DNA of 64,000 nt from Floccifex porci (GCF_009696175.1 NZ_VUMM01000002.1:124001-188000); one strand, 5' to 3'. Shown: positions 8,798 through 17,445, numbered from the stretch's first letter. Numbers and translations: made by a program. The notes: generated by a model from the sequence alone, not told the origin.

Positions 8798-9316
8798 ATG
8801 AAATGGCTTCAACATTTAAAAACAATTACACAGCATAAAATAAAAGTAACCTGGCTATGTTTTCGCTGTCATTTGTTTAAACAGGGTTTATTACACGATT
8901 TAAGCAAATATTCTTATATTGAATTAAAAACTGGATTCAAATATTATCAGGGATACCGTTCTCCAATTGATGCCGAAAAAGAAGAAAAAGGCTATTCTTT
9001 AGGATGGCTTCATCACAAAGGAAGAAATAAACATCACTGGGAATACTGGCTTGATTTTGGTAAAGATGGCATCTATCCATGCCAGATGCCCGTCAATTAT
9101 GTTATTGAAATGTTTTGTGATCGAGTTGCTGCCAGCATGATCTATCAGAAAGAGAAATACACAGACTCTTCTGCATTAGACTATTATATACAGGGAAGAG
9201 ATAAAATTCTGATTCATCCCAATACAGATGCTTTGATTTTCTCTTTATTAACTTATTTATCCAAAAATGGTTTAGATAAGACCATTGAACATATTAAAAA
9301 AGAAGTGAAACAGTAA
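8798..9316 (+). CDS. DUF5662 family protein
   Basis: A 172-residue cytoplasmic protein resembling the DUF5662 family of Firmicutes and phages. Conserved-looking stretches are HDLSKYSYIEL near residue 34, WLHHKGRNKHHWEYW near 71 and MPVNYVIEMFCDRVAAS near 99. The His-Asp pair and the later histidines suggest a metal-binding, HD-like hydrolase fold; no function is established. I chose ATG 8798 because a longer reading would begin with a TTG that is part of the -35 element. The promoter places the mRNA start at the ATG, so translation is probably leaderless. A terminator follows. Confidence 0.75.
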   Translation: MKWLQHLKTITQHKIKVTWLCFRCHLFKQGLLHDLSKYSYIELKTGFKYYQGYRSPIDAEKEEKGYSLGWLHHKGRNKHHWEYWLDFGKDGIYPCQMPVNYVIEMFCDRVAASMIYQKEKYTDSSALDYYIQGRDKILIHPNTDALIFSLLTYLSKNGLDKTIEHIKKEVKQ

Positions 9317-9360
9317 CAATCTTATCTGAAAATATTGTATAGGATCCTTTCAAAACACAT

Positions 9361-9404
9361 AAAAACCGATTATTTGGTTATTTTGACCAGACAATCGGTT
9401 TTTT
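9361..9404 (+). terminator. Terminator of the DUF5662 gene
   Basis: A 10-bp stem, AAAACCGATT (9362-9371) and AATCGGTTTT (9393-9402), is followed by further T residues. The loop is 21 bases. It sits just outside the left end of the insertion element. Confidence 0.8.
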
Positions 9405-9447
9405 CATAAAATACAAAGGAAACAACGCCTCTTTAGAGGCGGTTTGA

Positions 9448-9864
9448 CTATCCCTGATTCTCAATGTATCTCTCGATTGTTTCTTTTGACACGTTACCTA
9501 TACTGCACGCAAAATACCCGTCCGACCAAAAGGTGTTCTCTTTCCAAAAGTACCCTCTGAGGTAAACGCCGTGCCTTTTCCATACATGATAGGTACTGTA
9601 AGACTTCAGTGTGCTCACAATCTGCGAGATATTGTCAGTGGGATTGTACTGCAGCAGTATATGTATATGATCCTTGTCTGTTTCCATTCTCCGGATATAC
9701 CAATGTTTTCGGACGCAGATATCAAATATATATTGCATAACAGCCTCCCGAATTTCTCCAAACAGCAACTCTTTTCTGTATTTCACAACAAATATCAAGT
9801 GAGCCATTAAGAGATTCTTGTTGTGTCTTCGGTATTGGTATCTGTCATCTGAAATATTATGCAT
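9448..9864 (-). CDS. tnpA: IS200/IS605 family Y1 transposase TnpA
   Basis: This 138-residue HUH-tyrosine transposase cuts and joins single-stranded element ends at hairpins. The HUH motif is HIH in DKDHIHILLQY near residue 65, and the catalytic tyrosine is probably the one in RYIENQG at the extreme C-terminus. Length is normal and no disruption is seen, so it is probably active. An AAAGGAAAG ribosome site precedes the ATG. The gene faces away from tnpB with a short shared promoter region. Confidence 0.93.
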   Translation of the reverse strand: MHNISDDRYQYRRHNKNLLMAHLIFVVKYRKELLFGEIREAVMQYIFDICVRKHWYIRRMETDKDHIHILLQYNPTDNISQIVSTLKSYSTYHVWKRHGVYLRGYFWKENTFWSDGYFACSIGNVSKETIERYIENQG

Positions 9865-9877
9865 ATAGCTTTCCTTT

Positions 9878-9909
9878 CAATAGATAGATGTAGTATAATA
9901 TATCTATTG
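9878..9909. promoter_or_regulatory. Shared tnpA/tnpB promoter region with 9-bp inverted repeat
   Basis: CAATAGATA at 9878-9886 and TATCTATTG at 9901-9909 flank a TATAAT at 9894-9899 that can serve tnpB. The same bases form the start of both ribosome-binding regions, one on each strand. Whether a protein binds the dyad is unknown. Confidence 0.5.
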
Positions 9910-9921
9910 AAGGAGGTCAAA

Positions 9922-11187
9922 ATGGCCGACACTGTTAAGACAATGAAACTGCACATTCACATGGATGACTCTGATATAAGCTCTGTTGAATATATGACAG
10001 AGCAGTATCGTCTTGCCTGCAATTTCGTGTCTCAGTATATCTTTGACCATGACTTTCCAATGAGTTCTGTGACTCTTAGTAACAGGCTGTATCAGACAAT
10101 ACGTTCTGAATTTGGGTTGAAGTCTCAGATGGCACAATCCGCAATCCGAACAGTGACAGCCAGATACGATGGGATCAGAACACAGATGAGGGAAAAGCCA
10201 TATAAATTCAAGGACATCTATACGAACAAGTGGCACTGCATCTATCGGAATCTGAACTGGTTACAGAAACCTGTTCTGTTTTCAAGACCACAGGCAGATC
10301 TTGTCCGAAACAGAGATTACAGCTTTGTAACAGATCAAAAGACGAATACAACATATCTATCCCTGAATACACTGGATGGCAGAATCAAAGTTACTTTTGA
10401 TGTACCTGCATGTTTCAGTGATTACTTTGATGGTACATGGTCATTTGGAACAGGAAAGATTGTATCCCTGAAAGATGAATGGTACTTTCACATTCCAGTG
10501 ACCAGAAAGAACGACATTGAATTTGACAAAGATCAGGTGAAGCATGTTGTCGGCATTGATCGTGGTCTTCGTTATCTGATGACAACATACAATGAGAAAG
10601 ATCAGACATCTTTCTATTCTGGTGAAGCAGTATGCAGGAAAAAAGATACCTTCAATAAAGTCAGAGCTGAACTGCAGTCTAAAGGTACAAAATCAGCAAA
10701 ACGTGCACTGAAACGTATTTCCGGACGAGAAAACCGTTGGATGAGCGATGTCAATCATTGCCTGTCAAAGACACTCGTGGATACATACGGAAGCAATACA
10801 CTGTTTGTGATGGAAGACCTTACGGATGTCAGCTTTGATGAAAACCTGAGAAGCCGTAACAGTAAACAGCGTAATGAATTACGATCATGGTCTTTTTACC
10901 AGCTGGAACAGTTTCTGACATACAAAACAGAAGAAGTCGGTTCTAAGGTTATTCAGGTATCACCGGAATACACATCACAAAGATGTCCGAAGTGTGGAAG
11001 AATCCATAAAGCCAATAGAGACCATGATTCACATCTGTATACATGTGACTGTTGTGGATATCAGGCTAATGACGATCAGGTTGGTGCCATGAATATTCAG
11101 CTGTTAGGAACATTATGGATTTCTGGTAATGAGAATCCGAAGTTCAGAATATCTGAACAGGGAAAAGCAATCAGACCAACCAGTTAA
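9922..11187 (+). CDS. tnpB: TnpB RNA-guided endonuclease of the IS605 element
   Basis: A 421-residue TnpB. The three RuvC acidic positions appear intact: D in VVGIDRGLRYL near residue 210, E in LFVMEDLTDVS near 297, and D in QANDDQVGAMNI near 385. Between the last two is a four-cysteine zinc finger (CPKCG ... CDCCG). TnpB proteins are nucleases guided by an RNA from the element's right end, and they help keep the element by cutting empty sites. ATG 9922 has an AAGGAGGT ribosome site at 9910-9917. No disruption is visible. Confidence 0.93.
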   Translation: MADTVKTMKLHIHMDDSDISSVEYMTEQYRLACNFVSQYIFDHDFPMSSVTLSNRLYQTIRSEFGLKSQMAQSAIRTVTARYDGIRTQMREKPYKFKDIYTNKWHCIYRNLNWLQKPVLFSRPQADLVRNRDYSFVTDQKTNTTYLSLNTLDGRIKVTFDVPACFSDYFDGTWSFGTGKIVSLKDEWYFHIPVTRKNDIEFDKDQVKHVVGIDRGLRYLMTTYNEKDQTSFYSGEAVCRKKDTFNKVRAELQSKGTKSAKRALKRISGRENRWMSDVNHCLSKTLVDTYGSNTLFVMEDLTDVSFDENLRSRNSKQRNELRSWSFYQLEQFLTYKTEEVGSKVIQVSPEYTSQRCPKCGRIHKANRDHDSHLYTCDCCGYQANDDQVGAMNIQLLGTLWISGNENPKFRISEQGKAIRPTS

Positions 11188-11345
11188 CAGAATATTCCAA
11201 TACGGGTGTCCGTCAATCACCCGACGATGTAGCCACAGTCCTCTGTACCGAGGGAGACACAAGCTGTCTAATATGGGAGCATTACCTTGTAATGACGTTA
11301 GGACCATATGAGTGAGTTACAAGCCTCGACTCTTTAGAGTCGGGG
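11188..11345 (+). ncRNA. Putative omega/reRNA of TnpB
   Basis: The stretch between the tnpB stop and the right-end hairpin is rich in short complementary segments and has no reading frame of its own. In characterised IS605-family elements the guide RNA scaffold spans the tnpB 3' end and the right end, and the guide is the flanking DNA. This call rests on that position and on the hairpin at 11324-11345, so the limits are approximate. Confidence 0.5.
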
Positions 11346-11353
11346 TAATTGAC

Positions 11354-13177
11354 TTATTCTACCGTTACTGATTTTGCCAGATTTCTTGGTTTATCTACAT
11401 CCAGTCCTTTTGATACACTTAAATAATAAGCTAAAAGCTGTAAAGGAATAACAGCTAAGCTTCCAATAAAGTGTTCATCAATTCTTGGAATATAAGTTGT
11501 GAAATTGGCTGTATCTTCAATCTGATAATATCCATAAGGAGCAACTGCCATTAAATAGGCTCCTCTGGATTTACATTCTACCATGTTGCTGATGGTCTTT
11601 TCATACAGTTGAGATTGTGTACAGACACCAATTAATAAAGTTCCATCTTCAATTAAAGAAATGGCTCCATGTTTTAATTCACCAGCTGCATACGCTTCTG
11701 AATGAATATAACTGATTTCTTTTAATTTTAAACTTCCTTCCAGAGAAATCGCATAATCGATTCCTCTCCCTATAAAGAATACATCTTTGGCATTGGAATA
11801 TTTAGAGGCAAACCATTGTAAACGTTCTTTATCTTCCAGTACTCTTTCTATTTTTTTAGGAAGCGTATTTAACTCAGAAAGATAATATCTGACTTTTTCC
11901 TCTTCCAGCAATCCTTTTTCTTTTCCAAAATAAATTGCCAGTACATACCCCAGTACCAGTTGTGCACTGTATGCTTTTGTGGTTGCCACTGAAATTTCAG
12001 GTCCAGCCAATGTATATAAGACATAATCTGCTTCCCTGGCAATGGAAGAACCTAATACATTGACAATTGCTAAAGTAGGAATTCCCTTTTCTTTTGCCAG
12101 TCTTAAAGCTGCTAAACTGTCAGCTGTTTCTCCGGATTGAGAAATTACGATCACTAAATCTTTTTTTGACAATAAAGGATTGCGATAACGGAATTCACTG
12201 GCCAATTCCACTCTTACAGGAATATGTGTTAAGTCTTCAAAAATATACTGACAGGCCATACTGACATGCCATGCCGATCCACATGCCACAAAATGAATCT
12301 GAGACAGATTTGAAATATCCAGACCTTCTAAATCCAGTACGATCTGATTGTCTTTTATGATGCTGTTTAAAGTATCTTCTACGGCTTTTGGCTGTTCATG
12401 AATTTCTTTCATCATGAAATGTTCATATCCACCTTTTTCAGCCGCCTGGGCATCCCATTTGATTTCCTGGCACTCTTTTTCAATTTCTTCTCCATCCAGA
12501 TTATAAAAGGAAATGCTTCCTTTTTTTAAACAGGCCATTTCTAAATTGCCAATATAATATACATTTCTTGTATATTTTAAAATGGCTGGAACATCACTGG
12601 CAATATAAGATTCCTGATTGGATACTCCTAAAATCATAGGTGAATCTTTTCGAGCCACAAATATCTGATCCGGATAATCTTTCATCATGACCGCTAATGC
12701 ATACGATCCTCGAATACGCATCATAGCTTCTGAAATAGCTTTTAAAGGATCTTTGTTTTTTAAATAATAAAATTCAATTAAATTGGTTGCGACTTCTGTA
12801 TCCGTTTGAGAATAAAAAATATATCCTTCTTTTAAAAGACGATCTTTTAATTCCTGATAATTTTCAATGATTCCATTATGAACGGTTACAATCTTTTCAT
12901 GAAAAGAAATATGAGGATGCGCATTGTCTTCACTTGGTTCTCCATGTGTTGCCCATCGAGTATGTCCAATTCCACAGGTTCCATTTACACTTTGTCCATC
13001 ATTGGTTTTTTCCATCAATGATTTCAATCGTCCTTTTGCCTTAACGATTTCCACTTCGTTTTGATTAAATACGGCAATTCCTGCTGAATCATATCCACGA
13101 TATTCCAGTTTAGATAATCCTTCCAGTAATACAGGAGCTGCCTGCTGGTTTCCATTAAAACCTACAATTCCACACAT
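11354..13177 (-). CDS. glmS: Glutamine-fructose-6-phosphate aminotransferase
   Basis: GlmS makes glucosamine 6-phosphate from fructose 6-phosphate and glutamine, the entry to peptidoglycan and teichoic-acid amino sugars. The protein has 607 residues. It begins MCGIVGFNG, whose Cys becomes the N-terminal nucleophile of the glutaminase domain, so the start at 13177 is secure; GGAGG lies upstream. Two SIS isomerase domains follow, with VISQSGETADS near residue 345 and ending in PRNLAKSVTVE. A glmS ribozyme occupies the leader. The IS605 element lies right behind the stop codon, and no separate terminator is seen. Confidence 0.98.
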   Translation of the reverse strand: MCGIVGFNGNQQAAPVLLEGLSKLEYRGYDSAGIAVFNQNEVEIVKAKGRLKSLMEKTNDGQSVNGTCGIGHTRWATHGEPSEDNAHPHISFHEKIVTVHNGIIENYQELKDRLLKEGYIFYSQTDTEVATNLIEFYYLKNKDPLKAISEAMMRIRGSYALAVMMKDYPDQIFVARKDSPMILGVSNQESYIASDVPAILKYTRNVYYIGNLEMACLKKGSISFYNLDGEEIEKECQEIKWDAQAAEKGGYEHFMMKEIHEQPKAVEDTLNSIIKDNQIVLDLEGLDISNLSQIHFVACGSAWHVSMACQYIFEDLTHIPVRVELASEFRYRNPLLSKKDLVIVISQSGETADSLAALRLAKEKGIPTLAIVNVLGSSIAREADYVLYTLAGPEISVATTKAYSAQLVLGYVLAIYFGKEKGLLEEEKVRYYLSELNTLPKKIERVLEDKERLQWFASKYSNAKDVFFIGRGIDYAISLEGSLKLKEISYIHSEAYAAGELKHGAISLIEDGTLLIGVCTQSQLYEKTISNMVECKSRGAYLMAVAPYGYYQIEDTANFTTYIPRIDEHFIGSLAVIPLQLLAYYLSVSKGLDVDKPRNLAKSVTVE

Positions 13178-13194
13178 AAAAAAATACCTCCGCT

Positions 13195-13345
13195 TTTTCT
13201 TTATTGCGAAGGATACTCTATGAATTTGTTCGATTTTCACAAATCGTTTTTGTCATATACTACAGACCGTATCCAGCCTCCAGATCATCCGCCGAATCTT
13301 TCGATCAATCTGGTCCTCGTCAACTCCAATGAGTCCTGGCGCTTA
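13195..13345 (-). ncRNA. glmS ribozyme-riboswitch
   Basis: The minus strand contains the ribozyme core in order: AGCGCCAGGAC, GTTGACGAGGA, ATCGAA, TTCGGCGGATG, CTGGAGGCTGG. A later helix pairs GGATAC (13274-13269) with GTATCC (13216-13211). The self-cleavage point is expected between A at 13343 and G at 13342. Glucosamine 6-phosphate acts as cofactor, so cleavage lowers glmS expression when the product is abundant. The core ends about 20 bases before the glmS ribosome site. Confidence 0.95.
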
Positions 13346-13374
13346 TTTTTATCTTTCTTCGCAATAATAGATAC

Positions 13375-13380
13375 ATTATA
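13375..13380 (-). promoter_or_regulatory. -10 element of the glmS promoter
   Basis: A perfect TATAAT on the minus strand, with no strong -35. It predicts an mRNA start near 13368, so the transcript would begin with about 25 bases before the ribozyme cleavage site. Confidence 0.6.
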
Positions 13381-13410
13381 GAATAAAAGAAGATAAAAAT
13401 AAAATTTTTA

Positions 13411-14253
13411 TTAGGCCCCTCTAAAGCCTTTTCCTATGATTTCCGAACTGTTGACAATCGTAATGAATGCTTTTGTATCGTTTTTATGTATAAAATTCCT
13501 TAAAAGCATGGCTTCTCTTTTTGTGAGAACCGTAATTAAAATTGTTTTTTTCTTTTGTGAATAAGCCCCTATAGCATCTTCAATGGTAGCTGAACGATTT
13601 AATTGTTCCAGTATAAAATTCTGAATAGGTTCTGGATTCTCCGTCACAACTGTACATACTTTTCTTAAATTAAAACTTTCAATAACTGTATCCACCAATG
13701 TACATTTCAGAATCATTCCTAAAATACAGTATAAACCAGTTTTTGGACCAAAAAGATAAGCCGCAAATAATACAATCAAAGAATCCGATACCATTAAGGA
13801 TTTCCCAATTTCCAAAGAAGAGTATTTATGCAGTATCATAGCCACGATATCGGTTCCTCCAGTAGAAGCACCTACATTAAATACCATTGCACTTCCTACT
13901 GCCGGTAATATGACCGCAAACCACAATTCAAGAAAAGTATCATTGGTCAAAGGAGAGGTTAATATCCATACTTTTTCAATTAGACTGACATAAAAAGATA
14001 AAGCAAATGAAGAATAAATTGTCCATCCCATTGTCTTTCTTCCTAAAAATACCAATCCCAATACAACAAGAATACCATTTACTAACCACATAAAGTTTCC
14101 TACATTGTATTTTGGAAACAAAGTAGCCAGAATGATTGAAATACCGGAAGTTCCACCAAAGGCAAAATGATTGGGTGTCTTAAAAATCGCAATTCCAATT
14201 GCGGTCAAAAACAGTCCTAAATTTAAAAACAAAAAAAAATGTAATTTTTTCAT
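13411..14253 (-). CDS. YitT family membrane protein (DUF161 plus DUF2179)
   Basis: A 280-residue integral membrane protein of the YitT/YpjC family. Several hydrophobic segments fill about residues 1-190, including the small-residue-rich VGASTGGTDIVAMIL near 130. A soluble C-terminal DUF2179-like domain follows, near 200-280 (ILITVLTKREAMLLRNFI). The molecular function of the family is unknown; some members are considered transporters. ATG 14253 follows a GAGGA site; a TTG five codons upstream would overlap it. The gene lies between parB and glmS as a probable separate unit. Confidence 0.8.
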   Translation of the reverse strand: MKKLHFFLFLNLGLFLTAIGIAIFKTPNHFAFGGTSGISIILATLFPKYNVGNFMWLVNGILVVLGLVFLGRKTMGWTIYSSFALSFYVSLIEKVWILTSPLTNDTFLELWFAVILPAVGSAMVFNVGASTGGTDIVAMILHKYSSLEIGKSLMVSDSLIVLFAAYLFGPKTGLYCILGMILKCTLVDTVIESFNLRKVCTVVTENPEPIQNFILEQLNRSATIEDAIGAYSQKKKTILITVLTKREAMLLRNFIHKNDTKAFITIVNSSEIIGKGFRGA

Positions 14254-14320
14254 AAACAAAATCCTCAATGTTTATCAATTATAGACTTATTTTATGAACA
14301 AATCAAATAAAAAGAGGATT

Positions 14321-15187
14321 TTACTCCTCAATTAAATTTAATAGTTCCAGTATACGATTTAAATCTTCTTTGTCTTCAAAATGAATAGAAATAGAATGAG
14401 AAGAAATAGAAATTCCTGTTTTAAAATATTCTTCCAGTTTTACTTTCGCTTCTTTTAAATAAATATCTTCTGGATTCTTTTCAATCACTTTTGGATGATT
14501 TATATCCTTAACCAGCTGTTCTACTTTACGAACCGATAAATTCTGATCAATGGCTTTCTGTGCTATTTTTTCGATTCTTTCTTTATCTTTTAAAGCCAAT
14601 AAAGCTCGAACATGTCCCATAGACAATTGACGATTAACTACATAATTCTGTACTTGTTCCGGTAATTTTAATAAACGTAAAGTATTGGTAATATGTTCTC
14701 TGGATTTACCCACACGATGAGCCAGCTGTTCCTGTGTATATTGAAAACGATTTATTAAATTTTCATACGCCTTAGCTTCTTCAATCACATTCAGATCTTC
14801 TCTTTGAATATTTTCTAACAATGCGATTTCCATCATCTGCTGGTCATCAAAGTCTACAATAATTGCTGGTATTTCTTCTAACCCTGCCATTTTTGATGCA
14901 CGAAGTCTTCTTTCTCCAGCAATCAGATCGTATCCACGAATTCCTTTTTTTACCAGTACAGGAGTAAAAACCCCATGCTGAGAAATAGAATTGCTTAATT
15001 CTTTTAATGCTTCTGGATCAAATACTTTTCTTGGCTGGTATGGATTGGGACGAATCTGATCAATAGAAATTTTTTTCTGTTCCTGATGTTCCGTTTCCAC
15101 TTCTCCATTCTGAATGTCATCCAGAATTTTTGATACATCCTGTCCAAATATAGATGACAAACCTTTTCCTAATTTTTTATTCTCCAT
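14321..15187 (-). CDS. parB: Chromosome-partitioning protein ParB (Spo0J)
   Basis: ParB is a CTP-dependent clamp that loads at parS sites and spreads to organise the origin region. The 288 residues hold the N-terminal ISIDQIRPNPYQPRK, the CTP-binding GERRLRASKMAG near residue 92, ENIQREDLNVIEEA near 123, and an HTH near 148-170 (QEQLAHRVGKSREHITN) that reads parS. A C-terminal dimer domain follows. ATG 15187 has a GAGG site and overlaps parA by 11 bases. A perfect parS lies in dnaX at 49293-49308. A Noc role is possible but less likely next to parA. Confidence 0.93.
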   Translation of the reverse strand: MENKKLGKGLSSIFGQDVSKILDDIQNGEVETEHQEQKKISIDQIRPNPYQPRKVFDPEALKELSNSISQHGVFTPVLVKKGIRGYDLIAGERRLRASKMAGLEEIPAIIVDFDDQQMMEIALLENIQREDLNVIEEAKAYENLINRFQYTQEQLAHRVGKSREHITNTLRLLKLPEQVQNYVVNRQLSMGHVRALLALKDKERIEKIAQKAIDQNLSVRKVEQLVKDINHPKVIEKNPEDIYLKEAKVKLEEYFKTGISISSHSISIHFEDKEDLNRILELLNLIEE

Positions 15188-15956
15188 AGAATTCCTCATT
15201 TCGTTTCACAAATTCTTTGGTTAAATCCCCATAACAGCGAGCTCCTGCACTATTCACATCGTATTCAAAAATAGATAAGCCACGACTTGGGGCCTCTGAT
15301 AATTTTATATTTCTTGGTATATTGCTCTGATAAACCAGTTTACCAAATGTCTGTCGAACATCCTGTGAAACTTCCATACTTAAATTGGTACGTGCATCAT
15401 ACATTGTCATTACCAGACCTTCAATTTTCAGATTTGGATTGCTTGTCTTTTGAACCAGACGAATGGTCATCAGTAATTGTGTAACTCCTTCCAGTGCATA
15501 ATATTCACATTGTACCGGAATCAGAACACTATCGGCTGCACTTAAAGCATTTGTATTCAGCAATCCTAGTGAAGGAGGACAATCAATGATAATGAAATCA
15601 TAATCGTTTTTAATAGGAGCTATGGCATTTTTCAACAACAATTCTTTCTGTTCAATTTTATCCATTAAAAGATCCGCTCCACTTAATGTTAAATTTGCTG
15701 GTAATACATCAATTGCAGGTGCTTTTAAATGTACAATGGCATCCTGGATGTTATATCCTTCAAATAAAACCGAATAAACAGTCGGCTGTCCTTTTTCTTT
15801 GATTGCGGATAATCCTGTTGATGCATTTCCCTGTGAATCTAAATCAATCAAAAGCACTTTCTTCTGCATATAAGAAAGTCCACTTGATAAATTAATGGCC
15901 GTTGTTGTTTTGCCAACGCCACCTTTCTGATTTGATATTGCGATAATTTTTCCCAT
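15177..15956 (-). CDS. parA: Chromosome-partitioning ATPase ParA (Soj)
   Basis: A 259-residue deviant Walker ATPase that binds DNA when ATP-bound and, with ParB, moves or organises origins. The deviant Walker A KGGVGKTT is at residues 10-17, LIDLDSQGNAS near 36 and the Walker B IIDCPPSLG near 122. Length and motifs are normal. It lies one base after rsmG and overlaps parB, so rsmG-parA-parB form one operon, the common order near Gram-positive origins. Confidence 0.96.
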   Translation of the reverse strand: MGKIIAISNQKGGVGKTTTAINLSSGLSYMQKKVLLIDLDSQGNASTGLSAIKEKGQPTVYSVLFEGYNIQDAIVHLKAPAIDVLPANLTLSGADLLMDKIEQKELLLKNAIAPIKNDYDFIIIDCPPSLGLLNTNALSAADSVLIPVQCEYYALEGVTQLLMTIRLVQKTSNPNLKIEGLVMTMYDARTNLSMEVSQDVRQTFGKLVYQSNIPRNIKLSEAPSRGLSIFEYDVNSAGARCYGDLTKEFVKRNEEFYGE

Positions 15957-15957
15957 A

Positions 15958-16659
15958 CTATTCCCCCAATGGTTTCTTCTTTATTTGCCCATACGCTCTT
16001 GGATATTTTACAGGCGTATTCTTTATTTTTCGAAAATAAAAATTCATTCGAACAGCTTCTTTTTCTAAATGAAAGACTTCTTCTTTTTCTAAATTCAGAT
16101 GTAAAATTGATATTGCCTTTTGTGCCTGTTTCAATTCCTGTTGCCCATTTTTTCCTTTTAAAGCAACCATTAATCCATTCACTTTCACAAGCGGTATACA
16201 CAATTCCAGTAAAACAGATAATTTCGCAACCGCTCTGGCACTGACAAGATCAAAAGATTCCCGATGTTCTTTCACAAAATCTTCCGCTCTTGCACAACAT
16301 ATATCAATATTTTTCAGTTCTAACTGTTTTTTAACTTCTTCCAGAAACCGGCATCGTTTCATAAGTGGTTCTACAATCGTTAAATGAATGGAATCAAATA
16401 CAATTTTCACTGGAATTCCAGGAAAACCAGCACCCGATCCAACATCACACATATTTTCAATGGAACAATGAAAAAATGGATAGATTGAATCGTAAAAATG
16501 TTTTTCCCAGATTTCTTCTTCTTCGACTATTGCCGTTAAATTCATTTTCTGATTCCATTCCAGCAATAAATCTTTATATCGTTCAAATTGTTCAATCTGT
16601 TTCTGATTTAAATGAATTCCTTCTTTTTCACAAGCCTGAATAAATTTATCTTTTGTCAT
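15958..16659 (-). CDS. rsmG: 16S rRNA (guanine-N7)-methyltransferase RsmG
   Basis: RsmG (GidB) methylates G527 of 16S rRNA using S-adenosylmethionine. The 233-residue protein has the Rossmann motif DVGSGAGFPGIP near residue 73, VEPLMKRCRFLEEV near 97, CARAEDF near 118 and VSARAVAKLSVL near 133. ATG 16659 is chosen for an AGAGGT site five bases upstream; an ATG six codons earlier lacks one. It is the first gene of the rsmG-parA-parB operon. Confidence 0.95.
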   Translation of the reverse strand: MTKDKFIQACEKEGIHLNQKQIEQFERYKDLLLEWNQKMNLTAIVEEEEIWEKHFYDSIYPFFHCSIENMCDVGSGAGFPGIPVKIVFDSIHLTIVEPLMKRCRFLEEVKKQLELKNIDICCARAEDFVKEHRESFDLVSARAVAKLSVLLELCIPLVKVNGLMVALKGKNGQQELKQAQKAISILHLNLEKEEVFHLEKEAVRMNFYFRKIKNTPVKYPRAYGQIKKKPLGE

Positions 16660-16677
16660 AATTACCTCTGCTGACAT

Positions 16678-16687
16678 ATTATAACAT
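16678..16687 (-). promoter_or_regulatory. Extended -10 promoter of the rsmG-parA-parB operon
   Basis: The minus strand reads TGTTATAAT (TGn plus TATAAT) directly before the operon. No good -35 element is seen at the usual distance. Confidence 0.6.
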
Positions 16688-16747
16688 GAACTATTTCAAT
16701 CTATACATTTATATATTATATTTTTTATTCGACATTATTTTTGTCAA

Positions 16748-16776
16748 TTTAAAAAAGAATTGATTTATGATACAAT
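16748..16776 (+). promoter_or_regulatory. Promoter of the small alarmone synthetase gene
   Basis: TTTAAA at 16748-16753, a 17-base spacer ending TGA, and TACAAT at 16771-16776, an extended -10. It faces away from the rsmG promoter. Confidence 0.55.
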
Positions 16777-16794
16777 GCATACGGTGATAGAAAA

Positions 16795-17445
16795 ATGAAT
16801 ATTGCAGAAGAATTTGCGAAACACAATCCAAATGTGACAGAAGAAGAATTGGAAATTGCCATTAAACAAAGTATGTCCTATTATCGATGTGCTTTAATGG
16901 AAGTGGAAACAAAATTTAAAGTATTAAGTGAAAATTTTTCCATTTTATCCGATCGGAATCCAATCGAATCCATTCAGACACGAATGAAAGATGAAGACAG
17001 TATCATTAATAAGTTAATTCGTAGAAATTTAGAATTATCGGTCGAATCTATGGAAAAGAATCTATTTGATATTGCCGGGGTTCGTATTATCTGTTCGTTT
17101 GAAAATGACATTTATAATTTAGCTCATTTATTTTTAAAACAGGATGATGTTCGTTTAATTGAAAAGAAAGATTACATTCAGCATGCCAAACCCAATGGAT
17201 ATCGATCTCTTCATTTGATTATTGAAATACCAATCTTTCTGGCAAATGAAAAGAAATGGGTAAAAGTTGAAGTACAATTCCGTACCATTGCGATGGATTT
17301 CTGGGCCAGTCTGGAACATAAAATCCGTTATAAAAAAGATTTACCACAGGAACGATTAAATGAAATTGATGATGAACTTTATATTTGTTCTAAAATATGT
17401 CAACAGCTGGATCATAAAATGCAGGAAATAAAAGATGGAGAATGA
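16795..17445 (+). CDS. Small alarmone synthetase (RelQ/YjbM type)
   Basis: A single-domain (p)ppGpp synthetase of 216 residues, with no hydrolase, TGS or ACT domains. Synthetase motifs are SIQTRMKDEDSIINKLIRR near residue 60, FDIAGVRIICSF near 90, HAKPNGYRSLHLII near 128 and VEVQFRTIAMDFWASLEHKIRYK near 155. Such enzymes transfer pyrophosphate from ATP to GDP or GTP and usually act as tetramers in envelope stress. The RelQ subtype is preferred on length and motifs. The last codons lie in a palindrome shared with the convergent gene. Confidence 0.9.
   Translation: MNIAEEFAKHNPNVTEEELEIAIKQSMSYYRCALMEVETKFKVLSENFSILSDRNPIESIQTRMKDEDSIINKLIRRNLELSVESMEKNLFDIAGVRIICSFENDIYNLAHLFLKQDDVRLIEKKDYIQHAKPNGYRSLHLIIEIPIFLANEKKWVKVEVQFRTIAMDFWASLEHKIRYKKDLPQERLNEIDDELYICSKICQQLDHKMQEIKDGE

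Larger units (their letters stand above)
9420..11350. mobile_element. IS605-type insertion element with divergent tnpA and tnpB, apparently intact
   Basis: The element carries a Y1 transposase gene (leftward) and tnpB (rightward). It is bounded by subterminal hairpins with the same TTTA loop: CGCCTC-TTTA-GAGGCG at 9426-9441 and CCTCGACTC-TTTA-GAGTCGGGG at 11324-11345. No terminal inverted repeats or target duplication are expected for this family, and exact cleavage sites are uncertain by several bases. The right end lies about nine bases from the glmS stop codon, so the element sits directly behind glmS. Codon use inside, richer in GC than neighbouring genes, fits recent arrival. Confidence 0.88.
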
